DNA of 64,000 bases. Source: Mycoplasmopsis columboralis (GTDB lineage Bacteria > Bacillota_I > Bacilli_A > Mycoplasmatales > Metamycoplasmataceae). The notes under the pieces are model-generated. The model was not told the DNA's origin. It searched no databases and saw only the letters and a list, made by a program, of their open reading frames with translations. How positions within the stretch are numbered: position 1 is the stretch's first letter; every line of letters starts with the position of its first letter. Location: NCBI RefSeq assembly GCF_900660675.1, contig NZ_LR215039.1, forward strand, positions 558,001 through 622,000. Direction: 5' to 3'. A program made the position numbers and the translations under genes. Below, in pieces: positions 21,918 through 34,580 of the stretch.

Positions 21918-22529
21918 TTATTGTTTCTTTCTCGCTTCTAAATAATTAATGTTTTTTCCTAAAGAAGATCATTTTATTTCATAACCAGTTTTATAATTAT
22001 CAGCATTAAATTCGCTGTTATGTAAATCTGTAGTTTGAGCTAAAATTTCTCAATTGTTTTCTTGCAATGATTCTATAGAATAATTAAACAACTTGTCATT
22101 GTCGGTTTTAAAACGCAACTTACCTTCTTTTGAAAGAATTTGTTCATATAATGCTAAAAATGTCTTATAAGTTAATCTTCGTTTTTCGTGTGCATTTTTT
22201 GGTCATGGGTCAGAGAAAGTCAATCAAAGTTGATCTATTTTACCTTCAAATAGTTCAGGAATTTTCACAGCATCTTGTGTGATAATAAATAAATTTGTCA
22301 AATTCAACTCATTAATTTTCTTTAAAATTTTGTGAGCTACAGTAGGATATTTTTCTAGAGCAAAATAAGTGATTTCAGGATTATTTAACGCCAGTTGAGT
22401 GATCATTTCTCCTTTTCCAGCCCCTATTTCTAAAACATTAGAATTGTGCAATTTGATTGGAAATTCGGAAATAAAATATTTTGAAGTAGCTAACTCTCCA
22501 GCTGCATTTTTATTGTGTCTTAGTCTCAT
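21918..22529 (-). CDS. trmB: tRNA (guanine-N7)-methyltransferase
   Basis: A 203-residue SAM-dependent enzyme that makes m7G46 in tRNA. The SAM motif is [11 protein letters not shown], the acidic strand is FALEKYP, and the diagnostic TrmB motif LTFSDPWPK follows IDQLW. The C-terminal part ([12 protein letters not shown]) supplies the conserved T-D-N-x-x-L/F pattern. A TATAAT box lies 7 nt before the ATG, so the mRNA is probably leaderless. UGA Trp occurs at 22221-22223 and in DPWPK. Confidence 0.94.
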
Positions 22530-22565
22530 AAATATTATTATATTGTATTTGTACTATGCGATAAA

Positions 22566-23423
22566 TTAATTGTTAATTTTGTTTTTTAAGAAATTGCTTG
22601 TATAAGGATTTTCTTTTGGTAACTTACAAACTTTTTGTCAAAATCAAGCCAAGAAAACACTTAAACTACAAAGAGCAAGTAAAATCGCAATATCTAAAGT
22701 CACAATCACAAAGATATTACCCCCTTTATAAAAGAGCGGTTCCACAAAATTAGCAAAAGGATAAATTGAAAGTTCAACTTTTGAATGATACAAGCCATCA
22801 GAATTAAATTTTATAAAGTATTGATCAAAATCTTTACCCACTAAAAACACTGCCAACGCAAAAAGATAATAAAGAATCATCGCTACAGAAGAAAAAAATA
22901 TGGTTTTGTTAGAAGTGTTGATATTCTTCTTATTTCAAATAAAAATAAACATCCCCAAAGCCGGAGTAACAAAGTGAACAATTGTAGTGGAAACTAACAC
23001 ATCAACTGCGATGTTTCCTTGCAAAATTGCTGGTAAAAAGATCAACCCTCAAAATACTAAAAATGTGATGCTGATATATGAAACGTTCAAATGCATTAAT
23101 CTTTGCGTTTTTCAATTTTTTGGATAAATCGCAAATAAAATAATACTAAAACCCATTAAAAAATTTGAAATTCATGTAAAAGTTAGTGTTACTTTTCAAA
23201 ATAAAGCTAACGGTGAAATAATTAAGTTATTAGAGTATAAAAAATAGAGTTGATCTTGAGAAAGGTTGTTTAAAACATTAAAATATTCTTCTTTTCTAAT
23301 TTCTCAGGTTCAAATAGTTATAGAACACATTAGAACAATGTAGACAATTCCTAAATATAAAGTTCATTGTCGTTTAGTATCTCATTTCAAGAAAGTTAAA
23401 TGGTTTGTTATTCTATTTTTCAT
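22566..23423 (-). CDS. Integral membrane protein, seven-helix-like, unknown
   Basis: A 285-residue protein with a basic, aromatic N-terminus (MKNRITNHLTFLKWDTKRQW) and about seven hydrophobic segments. A conserved-looking His-Pro core, TTIVHFVTPALGMFIFIW, and the loop RLMHLNVSY resemble membrane proteins of the FAR-17a/Pr6Pr type, but the match is weak and rests on recollection. UGA Trp is abundant. It lies between trmB and nox, with 36 nt between its stop and the trmB start; trmB has its own promoter. Confidence 0.7.
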
Positions 23424-23448
23424 TTTTTAATATTAACATTTTTTGCGT

Positions 23449-23474
23449 AAAAAAACACCCATTTAAGAGTGTTT
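23449..23474 (-). terminator. nox terminator
   Basis: AAACAC / GTGTTT arms with one internal mismatch and a T7 run on the minus strand, 10 nt after the nox stop. Confidence 0.65.
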
Positions 23475-23483
23475 AGTTATAAA

Positions 23484-24851
23484 TTATTTTTTGTATTTAA
23501 TTCCTAAAGCATTTAACATTGGCATTAAGAAGAAGTTAAATGGTTTGTTAAAGTGTGGTAAGAAGTAAACATCTGTTAAAGCAATTTCTGGTAATGTTAA
23601 TCCTTTTTGAATTGCTAATGCAAACATATAAATAACTTCAGTGTGAATGAATTTACCTCATGATCCAATTTGAACTCCTAAAAGTCTAAGTGTTTTTGAA
23701 TCGTAAGTAATTTTACATGCAACTTTGTCATATTCTCTCATAAATTCTGGACGGTCATTGTCAATGAAGTATTCTTCAGCAACATTTTCAAGACCTGCTC
23801 TTTCAGCTGTTAATTTTGTCATTCCAGTTGAAGCATAGTGGCAATCAAATACGTTAATTGCGTTTGTTCCTACAACTCCTGGGAATGGCACATGTAATCC
23901 AGCGATATCTAAAGCAGCAATAAGTCCTGTTTTAACTGCATTTGTAGCAAGTGCTGTGTGAGCGTGTTTTCCTGTCACTTTGTTGATCATAGCAGCAGAA
24001 TCACCGATTACATAAATATCTTTATCTGATACTGAACGTTGGTATTCATCAACTTTAACAGCTCCGTTAGGTAATTTATCAACATCTGTTAGAGCATCGG
24101 TTCTAGGTTTGAATCCAATTGATAAAATAACTAAATCAGCTTTGTATTCACCTTTGTTTGTCACAACTGAAGATACATGTTCTCCATCTTTTGATTTAAA
24201 TTCAACTACTGATTCTCCAAGTTGAAGTTTAATTCCTTCTTCTTTCATTCTTTTTTCCATTACATCAGTAAATTCAGGGTCAAAGTAATTAGGAACTACT
24301 CTGTCTTGAAGATCGATTAAAGTAACTTTTTTACCTTTTAGATGGAAAGCTTCAACTAATTCAACTCCAATGTATCCAGCTCCAACTACAACAACATCTT
24401 TGACTTTTTTGTCGTTAGCAGCTTCTAAAATTTCTTCAGCGTGTTGGAATAATTTTGAAAGCATAATGTTTTTGTATTCTCTACCTTTAAATGGAGGTTC
24501 AACAGGTCATGTTCCACCAGCAAAAACAAGTTTATCGTAATTATCTGTAAATTCTTTTCCTGATTTTAAATCTTTAACTAATACTTCTTTTTTGTGTCTA
24601 TCAATTTTTAAAACTTCGTGTTCTGTTTTTAAATCAACTTTGTATTCATCTCTTAAAATTGCAGGAGATGAATAGAATAAACCTTCAGAAGTTTCAAATT
24701 CACCTCCAACTCATAAAGCAATACCACAACCTAAAAATGATGTGTTTGTATTACGGTCATAAGCAACAATTTGATCTTGTGGGTTAACTGTTTGTAATGT
24801 TCTTAAAAATGATGTTCCTGCGTGGTTTGCACCAACAACTAAAATTTTCAT
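23484..24851 (-). CDS. nox: Water-forming NADH oxidase
   Basis: A 455-residue FAD flavoenzyme of the pyridine-nucleotide-disulfide reductase family that oxidises NADH with O2 and recycles NAD+ for glycolysis or other fermentation. The FAD-binding start MKILVVGANHAGT, the redox Cys at position 42 in SFLGCGIALW, the NADH site VVVVGAGYIGVELVEAF and the second FAD motif DKDIYVIGDSA are all present. CoA-disulfide reductases share the fold, but the single Cys42 context favours Nox. An AAAGGA site precedes the ATG. Confidence 0.92.
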
Positions 24852-24972
24852 ATTTTCCTTTCTAATATTTAAATTATTCAATATTTTAATAACTGCTTAT
24901 AATTATACAATAATATAATTTATCAGTATAAAATGTGAAAAGTATTTCCACATTTTTAAAAAGGAGGTTTTG

Positions 24973-25716
24973 ATGAAAAAAATTAATCTCGGTTTCACTA
25001 ATGAATCATTTCAAGATGGGAAGTTGTTTATTCAAAAGAAAAAATACAATAATTTTAATCACAAAATTGACTATAGCATTTTAAACAAACTTGATTTTGT
25101 GCCCAAACTAGTTGAAAACTCACAAGAGTGACTTAAATACGAATTTATTGAATCACAAGAATTTATTTTTGATGAAGAGACATTAAAGGAAGTAGCACGA
25201 AATTTAAAAACTTTGCATGATTCAAAATTAAAGTTTCCTAAAACCAATCATGCTGCTCGCATTAAAGAATACCGTAAAGTTTTAAAAGATAAAAACATAC
25301 ACATTGAAGTTTTAAACAAATATTACAAAAGAATTAACAACATTCTTGCACACGCTGAAAACAATCGTCCTTTGCATAATGATTTATTTAAAGTTAATAT
25401 CTTAAAAGACAAAAAGGGTAAATTATGATTTATTGATTGAGAATATGCATCAATGGGAGATAAACATTTTGATTTAGCATATTTTATTACTAGCAATAGT
25501 CTAAGTGAAGATCAAGAAAAGATTTTTTTAGATGAATATGACTCATATTGAGAAGAATATTTGTGACAACATAAAATTTTAATTTACTACTTGGTTATTT
25601 TATGAATCAATGTTCAAGATCAAAAACCTTTTGATGACAAACCCTTTTATGATTTGGTTGAAAAAACAGTTCAAACTTATGAATTTAAAAAGAAAAACAA
25701 TCTCTTTAGAAACTAA
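24973..25716 (+). CDS. LicA/choline-kinase-like phosphotransferase
   Basis: A 247-residue APH-fold kinase. The catalytic loop is RPLHNDLFKVNIL and the metal site is WFIDWEYASMGDKHFDLAYF, close to the LicA pattern. The N-lobe is short (KLFIQKKKYNNFNHK). Probable substrate choline, ethanolamine or a related alcohol, unproven. It is a single-domain relative of the double protein at 16565-17965, and it lies just upstream of cdsA, which makes a role in phospholipid head groups attractive. A full AGGAGG ribosome binding site lies 7 nt before the ATG. Confidence 0.8.
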
Positions 25717-25740
25717 CTTTTTCAATATAATTGAAACACA

Positions 25741-26811
25741 ATGAACAATCAAATAAATAATTCGCAACATTCGCTTTTTCAACAAAGAATTCTTCCTGCC
25801 ATTTTTATGGTGGTAGGATTAATTTTTATTTTCATTCTTTTCAGATTGTCTTTTTTTGGTTTTCCTAATTTCAATTGAAGTTCTTTTGCTGATGTCGGAA
25901 AAATTGTTGCAAGATCACTTTCTCTTGCCATTTATGTTGCATTAGGAATTTGGGCTTTTTATGAATTAACTTATGCTTTTACACAAAATAAAATAATTGC
26001 CTCAGTTCTGGGAGTGTTTCAATTATCAACAATGTTTACTGGGATTTCGTTTTTCTTTTTTATAAGTAACTTTTGAAATGTTCAAGATAAAACTTCATAT
26101 AACATTTCAAACCTTATCTATTTATATTCTGATTGAATTTATTACTTGTTTTTATTGTTAAACACTGTTATATTTGCAATTTTAAGACTAACAACCACAA
26201 AAGATATTATTTATTCAAACTTCTTTGTAAAAGTACTGATCTATTTTATTTTTTCTTTTTTGATTTCTTCTTTTTTTAAAACCTTTGTTTTATTAATGGC
26301 TGTTCCTTCAGGATTGTCATATATTTTAATTTTAATGACTGCAGCTAGCGCCTCAGATATTGGAGGTTTTGTTTTTGGAGCTAAATTCGGTAATAAATAT
26401 TTTAAACGCAAACTTGCGCCTACTATTAGTCCTAAAAAAACATGAGAAGGTTTTTTTGGTGGAATGATAGTTTCAATAGCAACAATAATTTTATTGTCAA
26501 TTATTTTAAATTTTGCAGATCTTACATCTCAACAAGATAACAAAAATTATTTTAGTGTTTTGTTTAAAGTTTTTGTGGCTCAAGATAGTTCTATTTCATC
26601 AGTTTTAATTTCTAAATTTTCACTTATATTATTTACTTTATTAGTTCCTGCAATAGCAACTTTAGGAGACTTATCATTTTCAATGATTAAACGAGCTAAT
26701 AATATTAAGGATTTCTCTAAAGTCTTAAAAGGGCACGGCGGATTGCTTGATCGTATCGATAGCATAATCTTTGTTTTTGTTATTTTTTCATTTGTTGCCA
26801 TTGGATTTTAA
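25741..26811 (+). CDS. cdsA: Phosphatidate cytidylyltransferase
   Basis: A 356-residue integral membrane enzyme that makes CDP-diacylglycerol from phosphatidate and CTP. About eight hydrophobic segments, then the signature region: [25 protein letters not shown] and finally [19 protein letters not shown] with [11 protein letters not shown], which is the CdsA signature. TATAAT lies 9 nt before the ATG without a ribosome binding site. PolC follows 15 nt later with its own AGGAG. Confidence 0.94.
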
Positions 26812-26826
26812 AAGTTAGGAGAAAAA

Positions 26827-29800
26827 ATGAGTACAAAAGAGTTTTACAGTGATATATCGTTTAATAATTTTGCCAAACATTCTAAATTGGGTAATTTAGA
26901 AACCATAAAAGACGCTTATATTTTAGACAATAAAGTAACTTTTAGCGAGGATCAAAAAAGTGCTTTTTTAACAATTTGTTTTAAAAATATACCTAGTTTA
27001 AGCGATTTTGCTATTCTTAAGCACAAAATAGAAAATTTTGATGATTTAATACTAAATGCCTCTTATTCAGTTGATGATTATTATCCTGAAGATTCTAAAA
27101 TCAAAGACTATGTGTTTTATTTTTTACTACACAATGAAGATTTTAGAGAGTTTGCTCAAACTTATAAAGACTCTTCAATTTTGCAATTTGATTTTGAAAC
27201 TCGAACATGAATATTTACTTATTCTGATCTTTCTTTAAAAGATACTTTAACTAAGATAATTCAGTTTTTGAAAGAACAATTTTTAACATTAAACTTAAGT
27301 AAAATCTTTTTTGATGCAAAACAATTAGAAATTCAAATTCAAAAAGAAGTAAAACCAGAAAGTTTTTTTATTGAACAAGAAAGCTTACTTTTGGGCGAAA
27401 AATCAACTAAAAGTGATTCTTTTTCAAAAAATGTGTTTAACGCTAAAAAAACAAAATGATTATCAAACAACAAAAACTTTAAGAAAATCTCACTTAAAGA
27501 AATTAACTCACTTGAAGAAATTCCTGAACGGTTTAATATAAACTGCTCTGGTCAAGTTTATAAGACAGATATTATCGATCGAAAAAACTTCGTGATTTAT
27601 AAATATTGAATCACTGATTATAAAGACGCTATTGAAGTTTCATTTTTTCAAAACCAAAAACTTTCTTCTGATCAAATATACAATGTTAATGATTGAATTG
27701 ATGTTTATGGTGCTGTATCAGAAAGTTTTGATAAATCTCAAAAAGTCATCAAAGCTTCACAAATTATCAAAACAGAATCCCCACAAAATTCAAGAACCGA
27801 TGAAGAAGAACAAAAAAGAATTGAATTAAACACCAAAACTAAAATGAATACAATGGACGGAATAATGAGTCCATCACAAATTGTTTCAACAGCTAAAAAA
27901 TTTGGTCATAAAGCTGTTGCTGTTTTAGATTCTAACGGGGTTCAATCATTTCCTGAATTTTATCATGCTGCTTCTAAAGCTGGTATAAAAGCAATTTACG
28001 GTTCTTCATTTAATGTTATTGATAAATCTAACAATGTATTTTTAAATGAATTCGAACACAAAAACTTAGAAGATATAGAATATGTAGCTTTTGATATTGA
28101 AACTACTAATTTGTCAGCCAGATTTGGAGAAATCATTGAATTTGGAGCTGTGTTAATTAAAAATAATCAAATCGTTGAAGAGTATCAATTTTTCATGAAA
28201 GCAACAAAACCACTTTCAGCATTCACTACTGGGTTAACTAAAATTACAAACGAGATGCTTCAAACTCAAGGTCTTTCGCAACAAGAAGGTTTAAAGCGTA
28301 TTTACTCAATTTTAAATAATCGTGTGGCTATTGCACATAACTGTAAGTTTGACCGTGGCTTCTTAATTCAAAAATTCATTGAATTTGGTTTTGAATTACC
28401 CAAAACAACTTACATGGATTCTTTGATGGTGTCAAGACTACTTTTCCCACTTAAAAAAAGACATAGACTTGAAGAATTTTCTTCTTATTTATCAATTGAA
28501 TACAATGTTGATGAAGCTCACCGTGCTGATTACGATGCTAAAGTGCTTGGTAATTCTTGAATTATGGCAATTCAGGAATTAAAAAAACATAATGTATTCA
28601 CAACAACTGATTTATCTTTGTTTTTAGATTCTAATTTTTATAATAAGCTTTTTGCTGATCATCAAATTAGTGTATTGGTTTTAAATCAACAAGGATTAAA
28701 AGAACTTTTTTCTTTAGTTACCTTTACACTAACTCAAAGATATTTTGCTGGTCCTAAACTTTTTTATGAAGATATAAAAAAATCTCCGAACATCTTAATT
28801 GGAACTGGAGGAGTTAGAAGTCCATTAATTAATGCTTATTTATATGGTAGCGAACAAGATCAAAAAGAAATTTGAAACAAAGGTAATTTTGATTATGTTG
28901 AAGTTCCTCATCCACGAGCTTTTTTAAATCTCACTTCTGAAGATGGACTAACATTGCTACAAATTGAACTAGCATTAAAGAAACTTGTAGATGATGCTAA
29001 GTCTCTAAATAAACTTATTGTTGCTATTTCGGATGCAAGATACGAAAATCATGAGGATCAAATCTTTTACAAATCATTAGTTTATTCAACAGGGATCGGA
29101 AATACCAAACACTTCCTGTTACCTTCAGGAAAAGAAAATCAAAGAAGTTTAAAATTGCCAGAACTTCATTATTTAACTACCAGAGAAATGTTAGATGAGT
29201 TTTCTTTTATTGGTGATGTTAATGTAATTAAAGATATTGTTATTAATAATACTCATAAAATTGAACAGATGGTTCAAGATGATATTGAAGTAATTAAAAG
29301 AGATTTGTATACACCAAAATTTGATGATTCTAAAAACAAACTTTATGAATTAGTTTATAAAACCGCAAAAGAAAAATATGGAGAGACTCTTCCTACAATT
29401 GTTGCTGAAAGACTAGAAAAAGAAATCACTCCTATTATTAAGTACGGTTTTGATGTTATTTATTGAATTTCTCATAAGTTAGTTAAAAAGAGTACAGATA
29501 GCGGTTATTTAGTTGGAAGTAGAGGAAGTGTTGGTTCTTCTTTGGTGGCAACCATGGCCGGAATTACTGAAGTTAATCCACTTCCTCCACATTATATTTG
29601 CAATAAATGTAAATATTTTGAATTAGTCGAAGATTCTTCAATATCATCAGGTTTTGACTTGGATGATAAAAATTGTCCAAATTGTAATATTGTGTTAGAT
29701 AAAGATGGTCAAACCATTCCTTTTGAAACTTTCTTAGGTTTTAACGCTGATAAAGTCCCTGATATTGATTTAAACTTTTCTGGTGAATTCCAAGCTGAAA

Positions 29801-31194
29801 TTCATAACGAAGTTAAGCGACTTTTTGGAGATTCACACACATTTAGAGCTGGTACAATATCAACAATAAAAAGTAAAACAGCATATGGATATATTAAGAA
29901 AATGGAAGAAGAATTTAATTTTGGTTATTCTCAAAATTTCATTGACTTTCTTTCAACTAAAATTGAAGGAGTAAAGAGAACTACTGGTCAGCACCCAGGG
30001 GGAATTATTATTATTCCTAAAGAATTTGATGTGGAAGATTTCACTCCCGCTAATTATCCAGCTGATGATACATCTATTGATTGAAAAACTACCCACTTTG
30101 ATTTCCATGCCATTCATGATAATGTTTTAAAACTTGATATTTTAGGACACCTAGATCCTACAGCCATTAGAATGCTAGAGAGAATAACTAACATTGATGT
30201 TAGAAAAGATATTCCTAAAAAAGATCCTCGTGTTATGTCTCTTTTTAGCTCTACTAAGGAGTTAAATATAACTCCTTCAGATATTGGTCAAGAAGAAACT
30301 GGAGCTATTGGTATCCCTGAATTTGGAACCAACTTCGTGCGTAAAATGTTAAAAGAAGCTAAACCAGAAAGTTTTGCTGATTTAATTTCTCTTTCAGGAT
30401 TATCTCATGGTACTGATGTGTGAGCTAATAATGCACAATCACTAATTAAAAACAACAACTTCACCATTAAAGAAGTTATTTCTTGTCGTGATGATATTAT
30501 GGTTTACTTAATGCAAAAAGGCGTTGATTCATTATATTCATTCAAAATCATGGAAAAAGTTCGTAAAGGTAAAGGACTTACTGAAGAAGAAGTTAAAGAA
30601 CTTAAAAAACACAATGTCCCTGATTGATACATTGATAGTATGCAAAAAATTAAATACATGTTCCCTAAAGCTCATGCTACTGCATATGTATTAATGGCGT
30701 GAAGAATCGCTTGATTTAAACTATATTATCCACTTGAATACTATGCAACTTTTTTAACAACTAGGGTTGAAGAATTTGATGTTGAAACAATTGTGGATGA
30801 TTTTGGAGCGATCAAAATTAATAAAAAAATTAAAGAAATTTTATCTTTAAATGATAAAAAAGTTAAAGATGATGAATTACTCACAACTTTAGAATCAGTG
30901 CGCGAAATGTACGCAAGAGGATTCTCGATTGCTAATATTAATTTAGAACAATCCTTAGAAAAAGAATGAGTAATTGACAAATTAAACAAAAGACTTATTC
31001 CTCCTTTTTCAGCTGTAAAAGGGCTTGGAGAAGCTGTTGCTAAAAAAATAGTTCAAGCCAGAATTGAAAAAGAATTTATTTCAAAAGAGGACTTTGCAAA
31101 AAGAAGCACAATTAACAAAACATTGTTAGATACTCTTGAAAAACTCGGGGTATTGAAGCATTTAGACGACACAGATCAAATGAAATTGTTCTAA
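26827..31194 (+). CDS. polC: DNA polymerase III alpha subunit, PolC type
   Basis: A 1455-residue replicative polymerase with built-in proofreading. Order: OB-like region (~230-330), split PHP domain (first part ~335-410), DEDDh exonuclease inserted at ~420-590 ([38 protein letters not shown]), rest of PHP, then the polymerase core with a zinc knuckle CNKC...CPNC near residue 921, [10 protein letters not shown] (catalytic Asp pair) near 979 and the HhH-like end [12 protein letters not shown] near 1397. The PHP residues that normally bind metals are replaced (see findings). Many UGA Trp codons. Confidence 0.97.
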
Positions 31195-31226
31195 AAAACA
31201 AGGCAGATTTTATTCTGTCTTGTTTT
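31195..31226. terminator. Shared terminator of polC and a convergent gene
   Basis: A 13-bp stem with one G-U pair (31195-31207, 31214-31226). It starts at the base after the polC stop and contains the stop codon of the convergent membrane protein. Confidence 0.85.
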
Positions 31227-31881
31227 CATCTTCGTCTGTTTCGTTTTTATTGTTTATTAGGTCTTCCTCTGAGTCAGAAAGTATTGTTTTTCTTGTCATA
31301 ATATGATTGAACCGTTCTTTATTATTTATATAACATCAGTATATGAAAATTCAACGAGGAATTCATATTGGAATTCACAAAAAGAAAGCAATATATATAA
31401 AGATTATTCCTGCATCGTATATTTGCGCTGGTATTATTCATCAAGGGATTAAGATATTTCAAAATATAATTAATCAAACAATTGATGAGAAATAAATTAT
31501 TACAGTATTAAAAATTAAAAACATAACAGATGCCATAATACTTATGATAGGACTTTGTCTAAAAACTGTGTAACCATCTCATTTTGTGTCTATTTCAGAC
31601 AATTCCTTTTCTTTACAAAATTTTCCTTCTATCTTTTTTAAAAAATAGGTAATAAAACAAACAAAAAATATTAAGGAAAATTGTGATAATAATATAGGTG
31701 CTTCAGGAATATACTCAACAAGTTTGATGTTTTTCTCGTCGTTTTTAGACCAAAAGAACAACATAAATAACGAAATAACTAAGAACATTATTAGTTGAGT
31801 AAAATAATTTAAAAAAACGATTAGATATAAAACAGTAATTATTCTGAATCTTGATTTAGTATTAAAGTTACTACAAAACAT
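31210..31881 (-). CDS. Five-helix membrane protein, unknown
   Basis: A 223-residue protein with hydrophobic segments at about residues 13-45, 60-82, 108-132, 135-155 and 160-180 and an acidic C-terminal tail (SEEDLINNKNETDEDENK). The Trp-rich stretch IPIWIPRWIFIYW is coded with UGA. No family recognised. TATAAT lies 6 nt before the ATG, predicting a leaderless mRNA. Confidence 0.72.
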
Positions 31882-31947
31882 TATTTTATTATATAAAAAT
31901 TGATCTGTAAGATGATCGTGTTGATTTATTTTTTATTTAAAGGCATA

Positions 31948-31973
31948 AAAAAGCAGACAAACATTTTGTCTGC
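31948..31973 (-). terminator. Terminator of the membrane protein at 31975-32682
   Basis: A 9-bp perfect stem GCAGACAAA / TTTGTCTGC with a 3-nt loop, followed on the minus strand by T6. Confidence 0.88.
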
Positions 31974-31974
31974 A

Positions 31975-32682
31975 CTAATTATATTTATCCTGTAATTCGT
32001 GTATTTTTAAATATAAACTTTTATAGTCTCCGATTTTCTTGTTATTTTTTGAACCAAAATTTTCACATTCTACAGCTGTAAAGTAAATTACATCTAAGCT
32101 ATTTTGGTTAAATAATCTTTCCAATGAATTGATATTTAAACTATAACCTGTTCACTTTCCTATAATAAGGACATTAGATTTAATAGGAGTATCCAACACT
32201 TTTAAATCAGAAGGAATCAAATTTTTATTTTCCACTTTTATGTTGCTAAATTTCTTTTCAAAAATTCTAAAATAAAAATCCATTGTATAAAACATTCCAG
32301 CAGGCATAAATAGTAAGGAAATTGAACTTATTAGAAATGGGGTTCAAATTCTTCAATTAAACACCGTGTTATTATCATCATAAACTAATCCAAATATACA
32401 AATTCCAAAAATCAACATTGCCAAAAAACCTAATAACAGAATTGGTAGAATAATTTTTTTCTGGTTTTCTTTAATATGTGTTTTGATTAGTTCATATCCT
32501 TTTTTATATCTATAATCAACGCTAATATCGTTTTTCACAAGGTATTTTATTTTTTCTTTATTTAATCAAAACACTGTTCTAACTAGTTTTAAATCTCTAT
32601 TTCTGTACGCAATAAATGCAAAAAAAGCAGCATAAGCAATATATATACCAATAGTGATATAAAATAAATATTCATTAATCAT
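31975..32682 (-). CDS. Membrane protein with soluble C-terminal half, unknown
   Basis: A 235-residue protein with a hydrophobic N-terminus (residues ~3-25), two more segments around 75-100 and 112-132, and a soluble C-terminal domain of about 95 residues (KNLIPSDLKVL, NVLIIGKWTGYSL, IYFTAVECENFG). No family recognised. It lies downstream of the thiamine transporter operon but 146 nt away, so co-expression is uncertain. Confidence 0.7.
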
Positions 32683-32828
32683 AAATTTCCTAAATTTCTT
32701 TACTGTTATAAACTTTATACTAAGTCATAGAAGCTGTTATTTGTGCAATTGAATAAACATCTTTTTATTTAATTGTTTAACAACTAAAGATAACTTTTAA
32801 ATTATATTCGGATAAATTCAAAAGGTAT

Positions 32829-34580
32829 TTAAAACTTTTTTCTAAAAAGAAAATAACTTTTCCTTTTTAACAGATCTAAGCTAAACAACGGTGTGTTAAA
32901 TTTGGTTTTTCTTATAATCACATAATTAATAGTATTCAAAATTAAAATATTTAAAACTATAAGTCACATATAAGCAAAAGCTTTATTGGGATTGTAACTT
33001 TTAGCATTTAAATGTGAATACATATATCCTCCTAAAGAGAACTCTGTTGTGGATAAGAAACTATACAAAATAACACTCTTAAAAATAATTTCAAAATAAA
33101 TAGTGCTTAGTGTGATGATGTGAATTTTTAAGCAAGGTAGAATATGTTTGAAATAAATTTGTCTTTTATTTCAACCTAGTAATTTAAGTTGATTAATCTT
33201 TGTTTGATTTAAGTTGTTTGCGTATTCAGAAAGTTGTTTTAAAAACGAACAGCTATTATGAACCCCCAATAAAAATAAGACCACCAAGGCAGTAGAATTA
33301 AACAATACACTAAAAATGTAAAACAAAACAATAACTGGTACGGTTCGAAAAATCACAATTAAAGTTTGAAAAGATATTACAGTAATCTTTCTTTGTTGAC
33401 TGTGTACCAAAAATGGCAAGATTAAAAAAACAAAAAAACACATAATTACAAACACGAAAAATGCGTGAGCTCAAGTTTGAAATGATTGTAAAATTAGATT
33501 TTTTTCTATAGAAAATTCATTTAAAGAAAACACACTATAATCGGGTTTAAATAAATTGCTTAAATATGCATTAAAGAAGTTGTTTTTTAAAAATGAATAA
33601 TTTAAAGTAGATGATGTTCAAATGCTGAAAATCACAGTACTTAACACAAATATAACAATCAAATATTTTTGTCAGCTTTTTAAGAACAATTTTTTGTTTT
33701 TTTTCTTGTTGCTAAACTTAAATGAAAAATGTACAAAAACATATTTTGCGAGCACATAATTTAGCAATTCAATAAATAAAATAAAAGATACAAGAACTAT
33801 TAAAGGTATTAAAAGTTCGGAAATTTTACTTCCACCCCCTTTTGTGGCGTGCTCAGTAAGTAAACCAATACCAATAAGACCTAAGCTTGATAAAAGAGAA
33901 GATCATCTAATATTTGATTCAAACGAAAACAGGAACAATGATAATGCTTTATTTTTGAATTTAGGTCACACTTCCTTGGTAAATGATTTAATTTTTGTAT
34001 TCCCCATTTGAATTGAAAGAAAATAAAACTTCAAATCAATGTCTTTATATAATTCTGCAAAGTATTTATGAAGTCATAATCAAGAAAATCAAATATAAAC
34101 TAAAAATAAAACAGCTTCTGCTGATTCTAAACTACGGCTTATTAGAGTAATAAAAACAATTTCCGGCAATGCTCTTAAAACAAAAATCAAAGAAATTCCA
34201 ATATACGCAACATATTTATTTACAAAATTTTTGTTAGCTAAAAACGAAGAGATTAAAGCAAAAATAAATCCTATGAAAGTTCCTGATATTGCTAGTTTTA
34301 AATTAGATCACAGATAACTCAGTGATTTAAATCACAAGTTGCCACCATCTCTAAATGTGCTTTGATCTTGAAAAATAAAAAGTTTTTTTATGTTGTTTTT
34401 AAACACTTCAAGACCATATGAACTATTTGTTTTGTAATCATAAGTAAAAACAACTCATAAAACTAAAGCAATTACAATCAAAAATAAAAATCATTTTCAA
34501 TAATTTTGCAACCTTCAGGTGGTTGATTGATTTTTTGAAGAAAATTTAAATTTTCAAAACTTATTTTCTCTACTAATCAT
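32829..34580 (-). CDS. Thiamine/TPP-type ABC transporter permease, fused dimer (p69-like)
   Basis: A 583-residue permease with about a dozen hydrophobic segments. Two cytoplasmic coupling loops of the binding-protein-dependent (EAA) type are visible: IQMGNTKIKSFTKEVWP near residue 200 and KLLGWNKRQIYFKHILP near residue 470. So two PhnE-like halves are fused and one chain makes the whole channel. It follows the ATPase with an 8-nt overlap. Its position in a TPP-riboswitch operon with a p37-like lipoprotein identifies it as the p69 member of the mycoplasma p37-p29-p69 system. Confidence 0.88.

Noticed and set aside
26827-31194. polC appearing as many separate pieces
   Set aside because: All breaks are UGA at Trp positions in a single frame. 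It is one intact gene, not a pseudogene; the same holds for fusA, lysS, nox, plsX, fakA and others.
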